Positions 1-9,205 of a stretch of DNA of 64,000 bases are shown here, one piece after another. The position numbers and the translations under genes were made by a program. This DNA comes from Lysobacteraceae bacterium NML93-0399 (lineage in GTDB: Bacteria; Pseudomonadota; Gammaproteobacteria; Xanthomonadales; Xanthomonadaceae): the NCBI GenBank assembly GCA_002307375.1, contig NTJI01000001.1, positions 992,001 through 1,056,000 on the forward strand, given 5' to 3'. The first letter of the stretch is position 1. Each line of letters begins with the position of its first letter. Under the pieces are notes generated by a model. That model saw only the letters and a list, made by a program, of their open reading frames with translations, made no database searches and was not told where the DNA came from.

Positions 1-718
1 ACTCGAGCGCGACGACCTGCGAGTCGCGCAGTCGCGGGCCCAGCGCCTGGAAGGCCTGCAGATATTCGTGGGCCATCGTGCCGTGCGGCGTCATGCCGTG
101 GACGCGCGCGAAATGCACGTTGCTGGTGCCCACGAACTGGTCGCCCAGCGCATCGCGCAGCCGCGGCAGCATGTGGTCGTGCCACTGGCGCGAGTAGCGG
201 CGCCGGGTGCCGTAGTCGGCAATGCGGCAGTCCTCGAAGCCGGGCGCATCGCGCAGCAGCGCGGCCTTGGCGGCAAGCCTGCGCTCGCCTTCGGCGAAAT
301 CCGGCTGGGTGGTGTTGCGGAACCACACCTCGTTGATGATCGCCAGCAGCGGCACTTCGAACAGGATGGTGTGCAGCCAGGGGCCGGTGATGTCGAGCTC
401 GATCTCACCGGGCACGTCCGTCGACGCGCGCAGCGCGATGTACTTGCGGTCGAGATGGAACAGACCGAGGAAATCGGCGAAATCCGCTTTCACAAAGCGC
501 AGGCCGCGCACGTAGGCCAGCTCCTCGGCGGTGAAGCGCAGCGCGCACAACGCGTCGATCTCGGCGTCTATCTGGTCGAGGTAGCGCGCCAGATCGATGC
601 CCGGCGTGCGGCACTTGAAGCGGTATTGCACGAGTGCACCGGGGTGCTGGTGCAGCACCGCCTGCATCATCGTGAACTTGTACAGGTCGGTGTCGAGCAG
701 CGAGGCGATCGCGGCCAT
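1..718 (-). CDS. pncB: Nicotinate phosphoribosyltransferase, 5' part (runs off the window)
   Basis: Converts nicotinate and PRPP to nicotinate mononucleotide in NAD salvage (cytosol). Translating the reverse strand from the ATG at 718 gives an uninterrupted 239 residues to the window edge, beginning [20 protein letters not shown], the usual PncB start. Family motifs follow in order: [42 protein letters not shown] and [13 protein letters not shown], the last containing the histidine region linked to ATP-coupled catalysis in this family. The family is about 390-400 residues, so roughly 40% is missing beyond position 1. The start lies 3 bases after the stop of the upstream glycosyltransferase gene, so they are probably cotranscribed. 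Very confident in the family. Confidence 0.95.
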   Translation of the reverse strand, partial: MAAIASLLDTDLYKFTMMQAVLHQHPGALVQYRFKCRTPGIDLARYLDQIDAEIDALCALRFTAEELAYVRGLRFVKADFADFLGLFHLDRKYIALRASTDVPGEIELDITGPWLHTILFEVPLLAIINEVWFRNTTQPDFAEGERRLAAKAALLRDAPGFEDCRIADYGTRRRYSRQWHDHMLPRLRDALGDQFVGTSNVHFARVHGMTPHGTMAHEYLQAFQALGPRLRDSQVVALE

Positions 719-721
719 CGA

Positions 722-1573
722 TCAGCCCCGGCTCGCCGCCGCGCGGCGCAACACCGCCAGCGGAAAGCGCGCCCAGATCATTAACCACACCGCGACCCGC
801 TGCAGCCAGCTGCGCTGCCCGGCTTCGAAGCGCTGGAAGTAGCGCCAGAGCCCGCGATGCTTGTGCCATTCGACGAACACCGGCCGCGAGCGGCTCGAGA
901 CGCCGCGCACGTGCAGCACCTCGATGTCGTTGGCGACCGCGATCACCGCGCCGGCCTCGCGCGCGCGCCGGCACAGGTCCAGGTCCTCGGCGTGCAGGCG
1001 ATAGCCCGGATCGAAGCCGTCGATGCGGACGAACAGTGCACGCGGCATCAGCATCAGCGCACCGGAGATCGCTTCCACCCGCTGCAATGCCTGCGCGCGA
1101 TCGCGCGGCACGGCCAGGGCGCGCGCGCGCGGGTCGCGCAGCATCGCGACAAAGTCGGGGTCGCGGCGGCGCGCGGCCGGATCGCGTACGCCGTCTTCGC
1201 CGACCAGTTCGGTGCCCAGCAGGCACGGCGCGCCAAGCGCCTCGGCGTGCGCATGCAGGCGCGCAAGCGTGTCGGCTTCAACGAGACAATCGGGATTGAC
1301 GAACGCGATCCACGACACGTCGGCCGCGCGCGCGCCCTGGTTGCAGGCAACCGCGAAACCGGGATTGTCGGGATTGCCGATGAAGCGCACGCGCGGATCG
1401 AGCGAAGCGTGGCGCTGCACGATGCCGAGCGTCGCATCGTCAGACGCGTTGTCGACGACGCGGATCTGCGTCACGCCGTCGGCCGCGCGCAGACGCGTCA
1501 GGCATGCATCGATGGTGCTGCCGCTGCGATGGGTAACGACGACGGCGACGATGTCGGGGGGTGTGGGGGTCAC
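722..1573 (-). CDS. GT2-family glycosyltransferase (rhamnosyltransferase-like)
   Basis: GT-A fold family 2 glycosyltransferase, expected to move a sugar from a nucleotide-sugar donor in the cytosol. The core starts with DIVAVVVTHRSGSTIDACL, followed by RVVDNASDD, GNPDNPGFAVACNQGA, FVNPDCLVE (the DxD-type acid position) and HAEDLDLCRRAREAG (the ED motif of rhamnosyltransferase-like members). I chose the GTG at 1573 (283 residues) because it puts the conserved core almost at the N-terminus. An ATG at 1732 would add 53 low-complexity residues and begin close to a palindromic repeat at 1790; neither start has a clear ribosome binding site. Together with the next gene upstream it lies below the secretion operon on the same strand. 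The acceptor is unknown. Confidence 0.85.
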   Translation of the reverse strand: MTPTPPDIVAVVVTHRSGSTIDACLTRLRAADGVTQIRVVDNASDDATLGIVQRHASLDPRVRFIGNPDNPGFAVACNQGARAADVSWIAFVNPDCLVEADTLARLHAHAEALGAPCLLGTELVGEDGVRDPAARRRDPDFVAMLRDPRARALAVPRDRAQALQRVEAISGALMLMPRALFVRIDGFDPGYRLHAEDLDLCRRAREAGAVIAVANDIEVLHVRGVSSRSRPVFVEWHKHRGLWRYFQRFEAGQRSWLQRVAVWLMIWARFPLAVLRRAAASRG

Positions 1574-1789
1574 GCGGACGAGGCCTGGAGGAGAGAGCAG
1601 CAGCGCTGGTTCGCCATTGTCCGCCAATGCGACGCACGACGGCGTTGGCGCGGAATCAGCCGCTTCTTCCGCATGCGTGGAAGGCTGGGATGGGGGGCGA
1701 ACGGTCCGACCAGCGCGATCGACAATCCGCATGACTGCCAGGCGCGCGGGAGTTGCCACACGACAAACTGGCGGTTCGCCCCCACCCGA

Positions 1790-1814
1790 CCCTCCCCCGC
1801 GACGCGGGGAAGGG
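1790..1814. repeat. Short GC-rich palindrome between two glycosyltransferase genes
   Basis: The sequence CCCTCCCCCGC, GAC, GCGGGGAAGGG forms a near-perfect hairpin. It resembles the CCCTCCCCC-type intergenic palindromes common in Xanthomonadaceae. It has no T tract on either strand, so I do not call it a terminator. I see nothing else in the 286 bases 1574-1859. Confidence 0.55.
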
Positions 1815-1859
1815 CTTCGAACGGTCGCGGCTGGACACCGCGCGCGGCACGAAGCGGCG

Positions 1860-2753
1860 CTAGTCGGAGTTGCCGGAAGACGGCGAGGACCCGGGCGACT
1901 GCATTTCACTCGCAGCCGCTTCTTCGAACAGCGGCCATTGCGCCGGCGCGTCTTCAAGCGCGTCGAAGCCACGTTGCAGCGCCACGCGCGTCGCGTACAG
2001 CGGGTCGCGCATCAGGAACGTCGCCAGGCGCGAGTGCCAGGCCGGCCAGCGCACGGCGAGTGCGTCCATGTCACCATCCGCCGGGCCGCCCTCGCCACCG
2101 CGGGCAACGAAGGCCGTCTCGCACAAGGCGTTGCGCCAGCCGAGACCCGCCATGCGCAGCGACAGATCGATCAGCGCCGCATACCAGGTGCGATAACTCG
2201 ACACATCGAGTCCGCCGGCCTTGCGGCGCGCGTTGCCGCGCAGCAGCACCGCATGGCCGATCGCGGCCGGCAGTTCGGGGTACAGCGGCGGCAGCGCGCG
2301 ACAGGCATGGGCAAGGCGCACCGAATCGTCTGGCACGGCGTTGACCTCGCCGATGCGCGGCCAGGCTGCGGCTTCGCCGGCATTGCACCACGGCGTGGCG
2401 GTGGCGATCGACGCATCACGTGCGAAGCATGCCGCCAGTGCGTTCGCCCAGCCCGGCGTCGGAATCGCATCGGGTGCGAGCACGATCACATCGGCATCGC
2501 CGCAGGCGCGCAGTACATCGTCGAGATGCGCGACCTCACCGATCGAGCGCTGACGGCAGGTGTAGTCGGCCTGCAGCGCGGTGCGCGCGAGCCAGCGCTG
2601 CACGATCTGCGCCCCGCGCGGCCCGATGCGCGCATCGTCGGCCAGCCACACGCGCGTACCGGCCGGCGTGCCGGCCTCGAGCGCGGCCAGACATGCGTCG
2701 AGCGCGTCGTCGTCGTGGCCGACCGGCAGCAGCACCACCGGCAACTCAGCCAT
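1860..2753 (-). CDS. Glycosyltransferase-like protein (GT-A fold), function unassigned
   Basis: A 297-residue soluble protein resembling family 2 glycosyltransferases. It begins with a strand-turn-helix (LPVVLLPVGHDDDALDACLAA), has LADDAR where GT2 enzymes have the nucleotide-binding Asp, and IVLAPDAIPTPGWANALA where they have the DxD segment. It lacks a clear C-terminal ED/QxxRW motif and ends in a Ser/Gly/Pro-rich tail, so it may be divergent or inactive. It lies 27 bases downstream of gspD on the same strand and upstream of the clearer GT2 gene, which suggests a shared transcript. Whether it modifies a secreted product or a cell-surface glycan cannot be told from the sequence. Confidence 0.65.
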   Translation of the reverse strand: MAELPVVLLPVGHDDDALDACLAALEAGTPAGTRVWLADDARIGPRGAQIVQRWLARTALQADYTCRQRSIGEVAHLDDVLRACGDADVIVLAPDAIPTPGWANALAACFARDASIATATPWCNAGEAAAWPRIGEVNAVPDDSVRLAHACRALPPLYPELPAAIGHAVLLRGNARRKAGGLDVSSYRTWYAALIDLSLRMAGLGWRNALCETAFVARGGEGGPADGDMDALAVRWPAWHSRLATFLMRDPLYATRVALQRGFDALEDAPAQWPLFEEAAASEMQSPGSSPSSGNSD

Positions 2754-2780
2754 GCGCAGCCCCCTTGCGCATCGCCCGGC

Positions 2781-5042
2781 TCAGTCCTGCGTGCGCTGCA
2801 ATGGCTGCAGCGCGCGGAAGCGTCGGCCGTATTCGTCGGTCAGCTGTCGGGCCTCGAGCGGGTTGCGCACGATGGTCGGCGTCAGCAGCACGATGACTTC
2901 GCTGCGTTCGGTGCGCGAACTCTGTCTTCCGAACAGTCCCCCGATGACCGGGATTCTGCTCAGCCCCGGGAAGCCGGTGGACACCCGCCCCACATCATCA
3001 CGGATCAGGCCCGCCAACATCACCGTGTCGCCGGCCTGGACGGCAGCTTCTGTCTTCAGACGGCGCGTGTCGATGCGCACATTGCCCTGGTCGTCCGCGG
3101 TGTTCTGAGGCTGGGGAGAGCTGACTTCCTGCACGATATCGAGAAACACCATGCCGTCCCGGGTCACGCGCGGCCGCACTTTGAGAATCGTGCCGGTTTC
3201 GATGTACTGGACCTGCGTGTATTGGCTGTCACCCAGGATCGGATTCACGCTGCTCGACGAAATCGGAATGCTGGCACCGACGTTGAACTCGGCCATGGCG
3301 TTGTTGCGCACAAAGACGGATGGCGATTGCAGAATCTGCACATCGGTCACTTCGTCGAGCGCACTGACCACTGCCGCCGCATTTCTGCCGAGGAATGTCC
3401 AGCCCAGTCCCGCCGGTCCGGCGCCCGTTTCCGTGCCAGTGATGCTGCCTGCAATACCTGCCCACGTAGAGCGGCCAACGGCGTTGGGCAAGCCTGCATC
3501 GGTGACAGCACGCTCGAAGAACCAGTTGACGCCATATTGCAGATCGCCGCTCAGGGCGACCTCCACCACCTGCGCCTCGATATGCACCTGCGCCGGCATC
3601 ACGTCCAGCCGTTCGACGACGTCACGGATCGAACGCCAGGCCGCCGGCGTAGTTCGCACCAGCAGCGTGTTGGTTTCATCGACGGCCGACACGCCCACAC
3701 GGTCGCCCTCGACTTCGAGCGTCACGCTGCTGGGCCCGTCCTGCTGCTCGCTGAGCTGCATCTGGCCGATGTCGCCGCCACCGCTGCGTCCGCTGCCCAG
3801 GCCGGACGCGCCGCCGCGATTGTTGCGACCGAGGCCGGAATTGCTGCCGCTGTCGAAGCCGGACGTGCCGTCGGTGCCACCGGTGCGCAAGGTGTTGCCG
3901 GTAAGCCCGGGCATCAACGAGGCATCCTGTCCGGCGCCGCTGCTGCCGCTGCCGCCGCCGAATACTTCCGACAGGCGCTGGGCGAGGTCGCGGGCCTTGA
4001 TGAACTTCAGCTCGTAGGAGAACAGCCGCGGCTCCTGCCCGGCGTTGTCGATGCGCTCGAGCCACTGCTGGATCTCGCCGAGGTAATCGGCCTGCGGCGT
4101 GATCACCAGCACTGCATTCGCGCCTTCGAGCGGCATGAAGCGGAATATGCCCGACACCGGCGATTCGCTGTCCTGGCCGAACACCTTTTCCAGGTCGGCG
4201 ACGACCTGCGTCGCCTTGCCCGACTGCAGCGGAAACACGCCGACCGACATGCCCGACAGCCAGTCGACGTCGAAGATCTCGATGGTGCGCAGGTAGTTGT
4301 CGAGCTCGGAGCGGCTGCCGGAGATGGTGATGACGTTGCGCGCGTTGTCGGCGCCGACGATGGCGTTCGGACGCGCATAGGGTTCGAGCACCTTTTCCAT
4401 CTCGGTCGCCGAGATGTAGCGCAGCGGCACGGTGCGCACCTCGAAGCCGCGCGCGGCCACGGTGCCACCGGTGCGCGGCGCGACCGTGCCCGTCGCCAGC
4501 GCGGTGTCGGCGGCGACGATGTTGTAGCGGCCGTCGCTGTAGATCATGCGGGCGTTGTTCCAGCCCAGCACCATCTCCAGCAGGCTCAGCGCCTGCGCCG
4601 GGCTCACCGGCTGCGGCGTTGCCAGCGTCACGGTGCCCTGCACTTCCGGTGCGATGACGTAGTTCTGGCCCAGCATGTCGCCGAGGATCGCCTTGGCAAC
4701 GGCGTGCACCGACTCGCCCTCGAAATTGAACGAGGCCTGCCCGGTGGTGCCGCCCAGCGACGGCGCCGCGGCGGATGCGGCGCGCTGATTGATGACCGTG
4801 CCGCTGCCGCGGCGGATCTGCGGCTGCGGCCGCTCGTCATCGGCGATCAGGGGCTGGGTGCGCGCGCCGGTCGTCGACGCGCTCGTGCCGTCGGCGGCGG
4901 TACCGGCCTCGACACCCTGGCGCAGATCGGCATCGCGGCGCATCGACGGCGTCGGCGCGGTGGCGCAGCCGGCGAGCAGCGCGATGCCGGTACCGATCGC
5001 GATGGCGCGAAGAGAAAGGGCGGGCGTCACGGATGGCTTCAT
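2781..5042 (-). CDS. gspD: Type II secretion system secretin GspD/XpsD
   Basis: Outer-membrane multimeric channel of the type II secretion system. The 753-residue protein starts MKPSVTPALSLRAIAIG with a lipobox LLAGC near residue 25, so it is predicted to be a lipoprotein, as reported for Xanthomonas XpsD. N-domains follow: VHAVAKAILGDMLGQNYVIAP (N1-like), then NARNVITISGSRSELDNYLRTIEIFDVD and FIKARDLAQRLSEVFGG. A Gly/Ser-rich linker around residues 365-425 precedes the last N domain. The secretin core contains VDETNTLLVRTTPAAW, EVALSGDLQYGVNWFFE and PVIGGLFGRQSSR near the C-terminus. It is the last gsp gene of the operon, starting 8 bases below the XpsN-type gene. Confidence 0.96.
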   Translation of the reverse strand: MKPSVTPALSLRAIAIGTGIALLAGCATAPTPSMRRDADLRQGVEAGTAADGTSASTTGARTQPLIADDERPQPQIRRGSGTVINQRAASAAAPSLGGTTGQASFNFEGESVHAVAKAILGDMLGQNYVIAPEVQGTVTLATPQPVSPAQALSLLEMVLGWNNARMIYSDGRYNIVAADTALATGTVAPRTGGTVAARGFEVRTVPLRYISATEMEKVLEPYARPNAIVGADNARNVITISGSRSELDNYLRTIEIFDVDWLSGMSVGVFPLQSGKATQVVADLEKVFGQDSESPVSGIFRFMPLEGANAVLVITPQADYLGEIQQWLERIDNAGQEPRLFSYELKFIKARDLAQRLSEVFGGGSGSSGAGQDASLMPGLTGNTLRTGGTDGTSGFDSGSNSGLGRNNRGGASGLGSGRSGGGDIGQMQLSEQQDGPSSVTLEVEGDRVGVSAVDETNTLLVRTTPAAWRSIRDVVERLDVMPAQVHIEAQVVEVALSGDLQYGVNWFFERAVTDAGLPNAVGRSTWAGIAGSITGTETGAGPAGLGWTFLGRNAAAVVSALDEVTDVQILQSPSVFVRNNAMAEFNVGASIPISSSSVNPILGDSQYTQVQYIETGTILKVRPRVTRDGMVFLDIVQEVSSPQPQNTADDQGNVRIDTRRLKTEAAVQAGDTVMLAGLIRDDVGRVSTGFPGLSRIPVIGGLFGRQSSRTERSEVIVLLTPTIVRNPLEARQLTDEYGRRFRALQPLQRTQD

Positions 5043-5050
5043 CGACGGCT

Positions 5051-5902
5051 CTACGGAGTCTGGGGGATGGACTGCTGTTGCTGTTGCTGCTGGCGCAGAC
5101 GCGCGCGCCGTTCCTCGATGCGACGGCGGATCGCCTCGACCTGCGCTTCCGACGGCCCGGCGGACGGCGCGGTTTCGGCGGTCGCGCTGCCCGTGGCCGA
5201 CTGCGTCTGCGCATCGCCACGACGTGCCCGGTCGCGGGACTGCGGGCCGGCGTTGGCGGCCGCGGCGCGCTCGGCCGCATCGGCGGCCTGGGACGCCGCC
5301 TGCGCCGCCTGTTCGGGGGTCGGCGGCGGACGCGAGGCAGCCTGCGCCGGCGGCCGGCCGTCGGGCGAGGGAGTCGGCGTCATCGGCGTCGGCGGCTGGC
5401 CGCCGCTGCCGTCGAACACCCGCAGCTCCAGCGTGCGCGGCCCTTCGGGCGTGGCGAACACGACGCTGCGGGCGTCCACCGAATCGAGTTGCCAGTTCGA
5501 CGCGCCCGGCGGGCCCTCGCCGACCTTCAGCCGGATCGACTCGCCGCCCTCGGCCGGCTGCAGGATCGCCATCGCGAAATCCGGCGTACGCAGCACGCTG
5601 GTCAGCACGAAATCGAAGCCATTACCGCTGCCTTCGCCTTCGTCCTGCGGATCGATGAAGAACGGCTGCGGGCGACGATCGCCGGTGAACAACGGGCGCG
5701 CCGCGATCTCGCCAAAGGCCGACAGCGGTGGTGCGGGCGGCACATCCGGCGCTGCGGGTGTGGCCGCGCTGCCGGTGGCCTCGGCCTCGAGCGTGCCGAT
5801 GCGCCCCGCCATACCCGCGAGCGCGAGCACGGTGAACAGCAGCGCCCATGCGGCGACGGCGGCGACGAGCCAGGTGCGCGCGTTGGTGGCGTCAATCCGC
5901 AT
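5051..5902 (-). CDS. gspN: Type II secretion protein GspN/XpsN (GspC-like inner-membrane protein)
   Basis: A 283-residue bitopic inner-membrane protein. After a short cytosolic start (MRIDATNARTW) comes one membrane helix (LVAAVAAWALLFTVLALAG), then a periplasmic domain with FGEIAARPLFTGDRRP and LTSVLRTPDFAMAILQPA. This pattern resembles the homology region of GspC/PulP that docks the secretin. The C-terminal third is low complexity, Pro/Ala-rich, and ends in a run of seven glutamines. Its place between gspM and gspD matches XpsN of Xanthomonas, proposed to do the work of GspC; no separate gspC is present here. The start at 5902 overlaps the gspM stop by 11 bases; an upstream in-frame ATG at 5959 would run deep into gspM. 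Confidence 0.85.
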   Translation of the reverse strand: MRIDATNARTWLVAAVAAWALLFTVLALAGMAGRIGTLEAEATGSAATPAAPDVPPAPPLSAFGEIAARPLFTGDRRPQPFFIDPQDEGEGSGNGFDFVLTSVLRTPDFAMAILQPAEGGESIRLKVGEGPPGASNWQLDSVDARSVVFATPEGPRTLELRVFDGSGGQPPTPMTPTPSPDGRPPAQAASRPPPTPEQAAQAASQAADAAERAAAANAGPQSRDRARRGDAQTQSATGSATAETAPSAGPSEAQVEAIRRRIEERRARLRQQQQQQQSIPQTP

Positions 5903-6551
5903 CGACGCCTCCGTCGGTGCGCGGCGGCGTACGCGCATTGCCGGCCGTTGCGGCCGCACTGCCGGCCGGCGGCAGCACGTAGCCGGAGAGATCGAAGCTC
6001 ACGTCCACACCTCCGCTGCTCGCACCGGCCGCCAGCGTGTGCCGCTGGCTGAGGATGTTGAGATTGTCGACGAACAGGCGCGGCGTGCCGGTTTCGAGCG
6101 AGTGCAGCACGGCCGCCAGTTCCGGATTGCCGCAGCGCAGGCGCACCTGCACCGTCGCGCGCGGGTAGCGGTCGTTGCGCTGGCCGGCGATCGGCGAGCG
6201 GTTGCTGATCGCGCAGCTGCGGTTGCCGGGGCTCGCATCGAGCACCGCGCGCTCCAGGCGCTGCACCAGCGCGGCAGTCGCAAGCTCCACGCTGGCCTGC
6301 GGCATGAAGCCGGGCGCGTCGGCCATCGCCGCGCGCGCGCGCTCGAGTTCGGCGCCGATCTGCGGTGCCTGTTCGAGTTCGCGGCGGATCCGAAGCTCGC
6401 GTTCCTGCAGGGTGTCGATACGCGATTCCAGCGCGCGCATCGGCTGCGTCCACCAGGGATGGAGCAGCAACAGATAGGCCAACGACAGCACCCCCAGCAG
6501 CAGCGCCAGGGCCAGCCAGCGGTCGCGGGCCGAGACCGGCCTATCGGGCAT
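5892..6551 (-). CDS. gspM: Type II secretion protein GspM (inner-membrane platform)
   Basis: A 219-residue inner-membrane protein with a short cytosolic N-terminus (MPDRPVSARDRW), one membrane helix (LALALLLGVLSLAYLLLLHP) and a periplasmic part containing a coiled-coil-like stretch (RALESRIDTLQERELRIRRE) followed by a ferredoxin-like alpha/beta domain. GspM pairs with GspL to anchor the assembly ATPase and pseudopilus machinery. The start at 6551 was chosen because it overlaps the end of gspL by 11 bases, as elsewhere in this tightly packed operon; an ATG three codons upstream is possible. Sequence conservation is low in this family, so the call rests on topology and gene order. Confidence 0.88.
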   Translation of the reverse strand: MPDRPVSARDRWLALALLLGVLSLAYLLLLHPWWTQPMRALESRIDTLQERELRIRRELEQAPQIGAELERARAAMADAPGFMPQASVELATAALVQRLERAVLDASPGNRSCAISNRSPIAGQRNDRYPRATVQVRLRCGNPELAAVLHSLETGTPRLFVDNLNILSQRHTLAAGASSGGVDVSFDLSGYVLPPAGSAAATAGNARTPPRTDGGVDAD

Positions 6552-7719
6552 CGTTCGCACGCGCGGGCTCCTGCGGTGGCGAGGCAGCGGCCGTCGGAGG
6601 CGGCACGAGTTCGGCGGTCAGCGTGAAGCGGTCGGCGCGTGTGCGCGGGTCGTTCTGCAGGGCGCCGGCAAGTGCGGGCGCGCGCCACAGCGGCGAGCCC
6701 GACAGCTGTCCGACCAGCGCCGAAGCTTCGGTGGAAAGACCGATCAGCAGCACGCGGTCACCCTCGATGGCGGCCTTCTCCAGCGACGTGGAATCGGGCA
6801 GCCGCTGCGCGAGTTCGTCGAGCACCGCGACGGTCATCGGCCGCGCGGCGCGCTGGGCCGCCAGGAACGCCATGCCTTCGCGCAGATCGGTGAGCTGCTG
6901 GCGCTGCACGGTGGCCGCGCGCGCGCGCTTGGCTTCCGAGGCCACCCGCGCTTCGAGCGCATCGGCCGCGGCGCTGCGGTTCTCGCGCATCTGCCACAGG
7001 CCGAATGCGGTCAGCATCAGGGCGATCGCGGCCAGCAGCCACTGCACGCGCCGCTGCGGATCCTCGCGGCGCCGCCGGCGTGCGTCGTCGATGAGATTGA
7101 CGCCGAGCGGGCCGTTTTCACCGTCCAGGTCGATACCGGCCAGGGTCGGCGCCAGCGGCCCCAGCGCGGCGAGCTGCGTATCGATCGCCGCGCGCGGGAC
7201 CACGACCAGTTCCACATCGATCTGCCCGTCGCCGCGGCGACCGAGCACACGATGGTCGTAACGCACGTCGGCGGCGGCGAACGGCGTCTGCCGGTCGATC
7301 TCGAAGCCGAGCACGTCGTGCAGGCGGTCGGCCGCGGCCTCGGGCAGGGTCATGCGGCGGCGCAGCCCCATGCGCGCGGGCAGCACCAGCCAGCGCGACA
7401 ACTCGGCACTGCGCGGCGCCAGCACGGCCGCGAGCGGATCGTCGTCGGCCCCCTGCGCGGGTCGCGGCAACCGTGCCAGCTCGCGCACGCCGTCGGCATC
7501 GTGCAGCTGCAGGGCGATGTCGGTGTCGTGCGGGGACAACAGCAGCCGGCGGCTGGCCAGCCCGAACAGCTCGCGCACGCGCCGCGGCAGCCAAGCCGCG
7601 AGCGCGGCGCCCCACCAGGACAGGAACCCGCGCAGGCGGGCGGCGAATCGACCGTCGAGGCGCCACGCGCGGCGGCCGGGCGCGGCCTCGCCCGAGGGTG
7701 CGGGTGTTGCGGACATCAT
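6541..7719 (-). CDS. gspL: Type II secretion protein GspL (actin-like/PilN-type platform protein)
   Basis: A 392-residue bitopic protein that recruits the GspE ATPase through its cytosolic domain and pairs with GspM. The cytosolic half carries RRRMTLPEAAADRLHDVLGF and FEIDRQTPFAAADVRYDH, typical of the PilM/GspL actin-like fold. A single membrane helix (VQWLLAAIALMLTAFGLWQ) follows near residue 240, then a periplasmic coiled coil and ferredoxin-like domain (LDELAQRLPDSTSLEKAAIE) as in PilN. The ATG at 7719 overlaps the TGA of gspK. The upstream ATG at 7743 is in frame but inside gspK. Confidence 0.9.
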   Translation of the reverse strand: MMSATPAPSGEAAPGRRAWRLDGRFAARLRGFLSWWGAALAAWLPRRVRELFGLASRRLLLSPHDTDIALQLHDADGVRELARLPRPAQGADDDPLAAVLAPRSAELSRWLVLPARMGLRRRMTLPEAAADRLHDVLGFEIDRQTPFAAADVRYDHRVLGRRGDGQIDVELVVVPRAAIDTQLAALGPLAPTLAGIDLDGENGPLGVNLIDDARRRRREDPQRRVQWLLAAIALMLTAFGLWQMRENRSAAADALEARVASEAKRARAATVQRQQLTDLREGMAFLAAQRAARPMTVAVLDELAQRLPDSTSLEKAAIEGDRVLLIGLSTEASALVGQLSGSPLWRAPALAGALQNDPRTRADRFTLTAELVPPPTAAASPPQEPARANDAR

Positions 7720-8573
7720 CTTGGCGACGCTCCCTCCTCCCAACGCAGCACGCTGTATGCCGTGCCCGGTACGGCGCCACCGCCGGTCCTGACCACTGCC
7801 CGCAGCCGCGCGGTCCGCCCCTCCGGAAGCCGCGCCTGGCTCTCGATACTATACGTGCCGCTTCCGCCGCCCAGCAGCGCGCCGGCCAGTTGTGCCCCCA
7901 CCTGCGCGCGCGCAGCGAGGATCGGGTCGGCGTCCACGCCCATGGCCTGCAGCACCGGCGCGGCGGCGAACTGTGGATCGGGCGACGGCAGACGGCTGTG
8001 GATGGTCAGATGCGGCGCAACGGCCGCATACAGCGCCGGCGTCATGCCCAGCACCTGCTCGACCTCGGCCACGCTCTCGAATGCCGCGTTCTTGGCGCCA
8101 TACGGCCGCCCCGCACGCGCGTAGTCGGCGGCTTCCGCGCCGCCGGCCACCTGCACGAAATCGTCGCCGTCGCGCCAGTCGACGATCGCGCCGGCCACCT
8201 GCACGGCCACGTCCGGCTCGGCCCCGGTGGCCTGCAGCAGCGCGGCGATCAGCGTGCCGTCGGCCGCGTTCAGATCGACCTTGCCGGTCTCGTCGACGAT
8301 GGTCACCTCGACGGCAATGTCGTGGAAGCGCCACGCATAGGGACGGCCGTCGGGCTGCCATTGCAGCGCGGGGTCGTTCGTGTCCAGGCGGGTGAGTGCG
8401 TATTCGAGCCCGGCGCGCGCAGCCTGGTCACCGGCGACGCCCCGGCTCAGCACACGGCCCTGCTGCTGCTCGATGCGGGCCGTCAGCGCGAATGCGCCGA
8501 CCAGCGCGGCCAGCAGCGTGATCAGCCACAACACCAGCAGCAGCGCGGCGCCACGTTGCGTCTGCACGCTCAT
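7716..8573 (-). CDS. gspK: Type II secretion minor pseudopilin GspK
   Basis: A 285-residue minor pseudopilin, larger than the others as usual for GspK, which caps the pseudopilus tip with GspI and GspJ. The N-terminal leader MSVQTQRGAALLLVLWLITL is a prepilin-type signal (GA junction, hydrophobic helix), but without the Glu5 of the mature chain that other pseudopilins have; loss of this Glu is characteristic of GspK. Helix-hairpin-helix-like segments are visible: DETGKVDLNAADGTLIAALL and FESVAEVEQVLGMTPALYAA. The start at 8573 overlaps the stop of gspJ in an ATGA arrangement. Confidence 0.92.
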   Translation of the reverse strand: MSVQTQRGAALLLVLWLITLLAALVGAFALTARIEQQQGRVLSRGVAGDQAARAGLEYALTRLDTNDPALQWQPDGRPYAWRFHDIAVEVTIVDETGKVDLNAADGTLIAALLQATGAEPDVAVQVAGAIVDWRDGDDFVQVAGGAEAADYARAGRPYGAKNAAFESVAEVEQVLGMTPALYAAVAPHLTIHSRLPSPDPQFAAAPVLQAMGVDADPILAARAQVGAQLAGALLGGGSGTYSIESQARLPEGRTARLRAVVRTGGGAVPGTAYSVLRWEEGASPR

Positions 8574-9205
8574 GGCAGCGCCGCCATCGCGCTCTGGCCC
8601 GTGCCCTGCGGCAGCGTGATCACGAGCACCGGCCAGGCGCCGTCGCGCTCGGTTTCGATCGCCACCTCGACCTGCAGTGGCAACGCGGCCGGGCCCCATT
8701 GCGTCTGCCAGTCGCCCAGCGCACCCATCTCGTCGAAGCCGCGGTAGCGCAGCCGCAGCGCAGTCACGTCCTCGACCAGCGGCTCGGGCGGTCGCGCTTC
8801 GTCGAGCTCGATCGTGCGCCCGGTCATCACCATGCCGAAGGCGACGGTGAGGCGCTGCGCATTCCCGCCGGTGTCGAGCGCGATGTCATGCAGATGCGGG
8901 CCGCCCTGTCCCAGATAGTTCGGCAGATCGGCGACGAAGCGCAGCCGCTCCGGCTCGCCGACGAACTGCGACATCTCGCCGGTATTCGCATCGGTGTCGA
9001 ACGCGATCGGTTGCGCGGACGCGATGCGCCGGCGCAGGAAGCCTTCGACCGCGCGCATGCGTTCGCTGCGCTGGGCCAGCGCCTCGCCGCGATCGACGGT
9101 CGCGGTGGCGGCACGCAGGGTGGTCAAGGCCAGTGCCAGACCGGCGGCCAGCAGCACCGTCGCCAGCAGCACTTCGATCAGGGTGAAGCCGCGCGCGCGC
9201 CTCAT
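8570..9205 (-). CDS. gspJ: Type II secretion minor pseudopilin GspJ
   Basis: A 211-residue minor pseudopilin, part of the GspI-J-K tip complex. The prepilin leader MRRARGFTLIEVLLATVLLA has the cleavage site G/FTLIE for the prepilin peptidase (not encoded in this window) followed by the hydrophobic assembly helix. The C-terminal part contains VTALRLRYRGFDEMGALGDW, a segment found in GspJ proteins. The start at 9205 overlaps the gspI stop by four bases (ATGA) and the stop overlaps gspK in the same way, implying translational coupling. Position and length separate it from GspI and GspH. Confidence 0.92.
   Translation of the reverse strand: MRRARGFTLIEVLLATVLLAAGLALALTTLRAATATVDRGEALAQRSERMRAVEGFLRRRIASAQPIAFDTDANTGEMSQFVGEPERLRFVADLPNYLGQGGPHLHDIALDTGGNAQRLTVAFGMVMTGRTIELDEARPPEPLVEDVTALRLRYRGFDEMGALGDWQTQWGPAALPLQVEVAIETERDGAWPVLVITLPQGTGQSAMAALP

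Noticed and set aside
1023..6626. An 1867-codon open frame on the plus strand opposite the gsp genes
   Set aside because: It crosses several well-supported minus-strand secretion genes and its translation is Arg/His/Ala-rich without motifs; it is open because stop codons are rare at this GC content.
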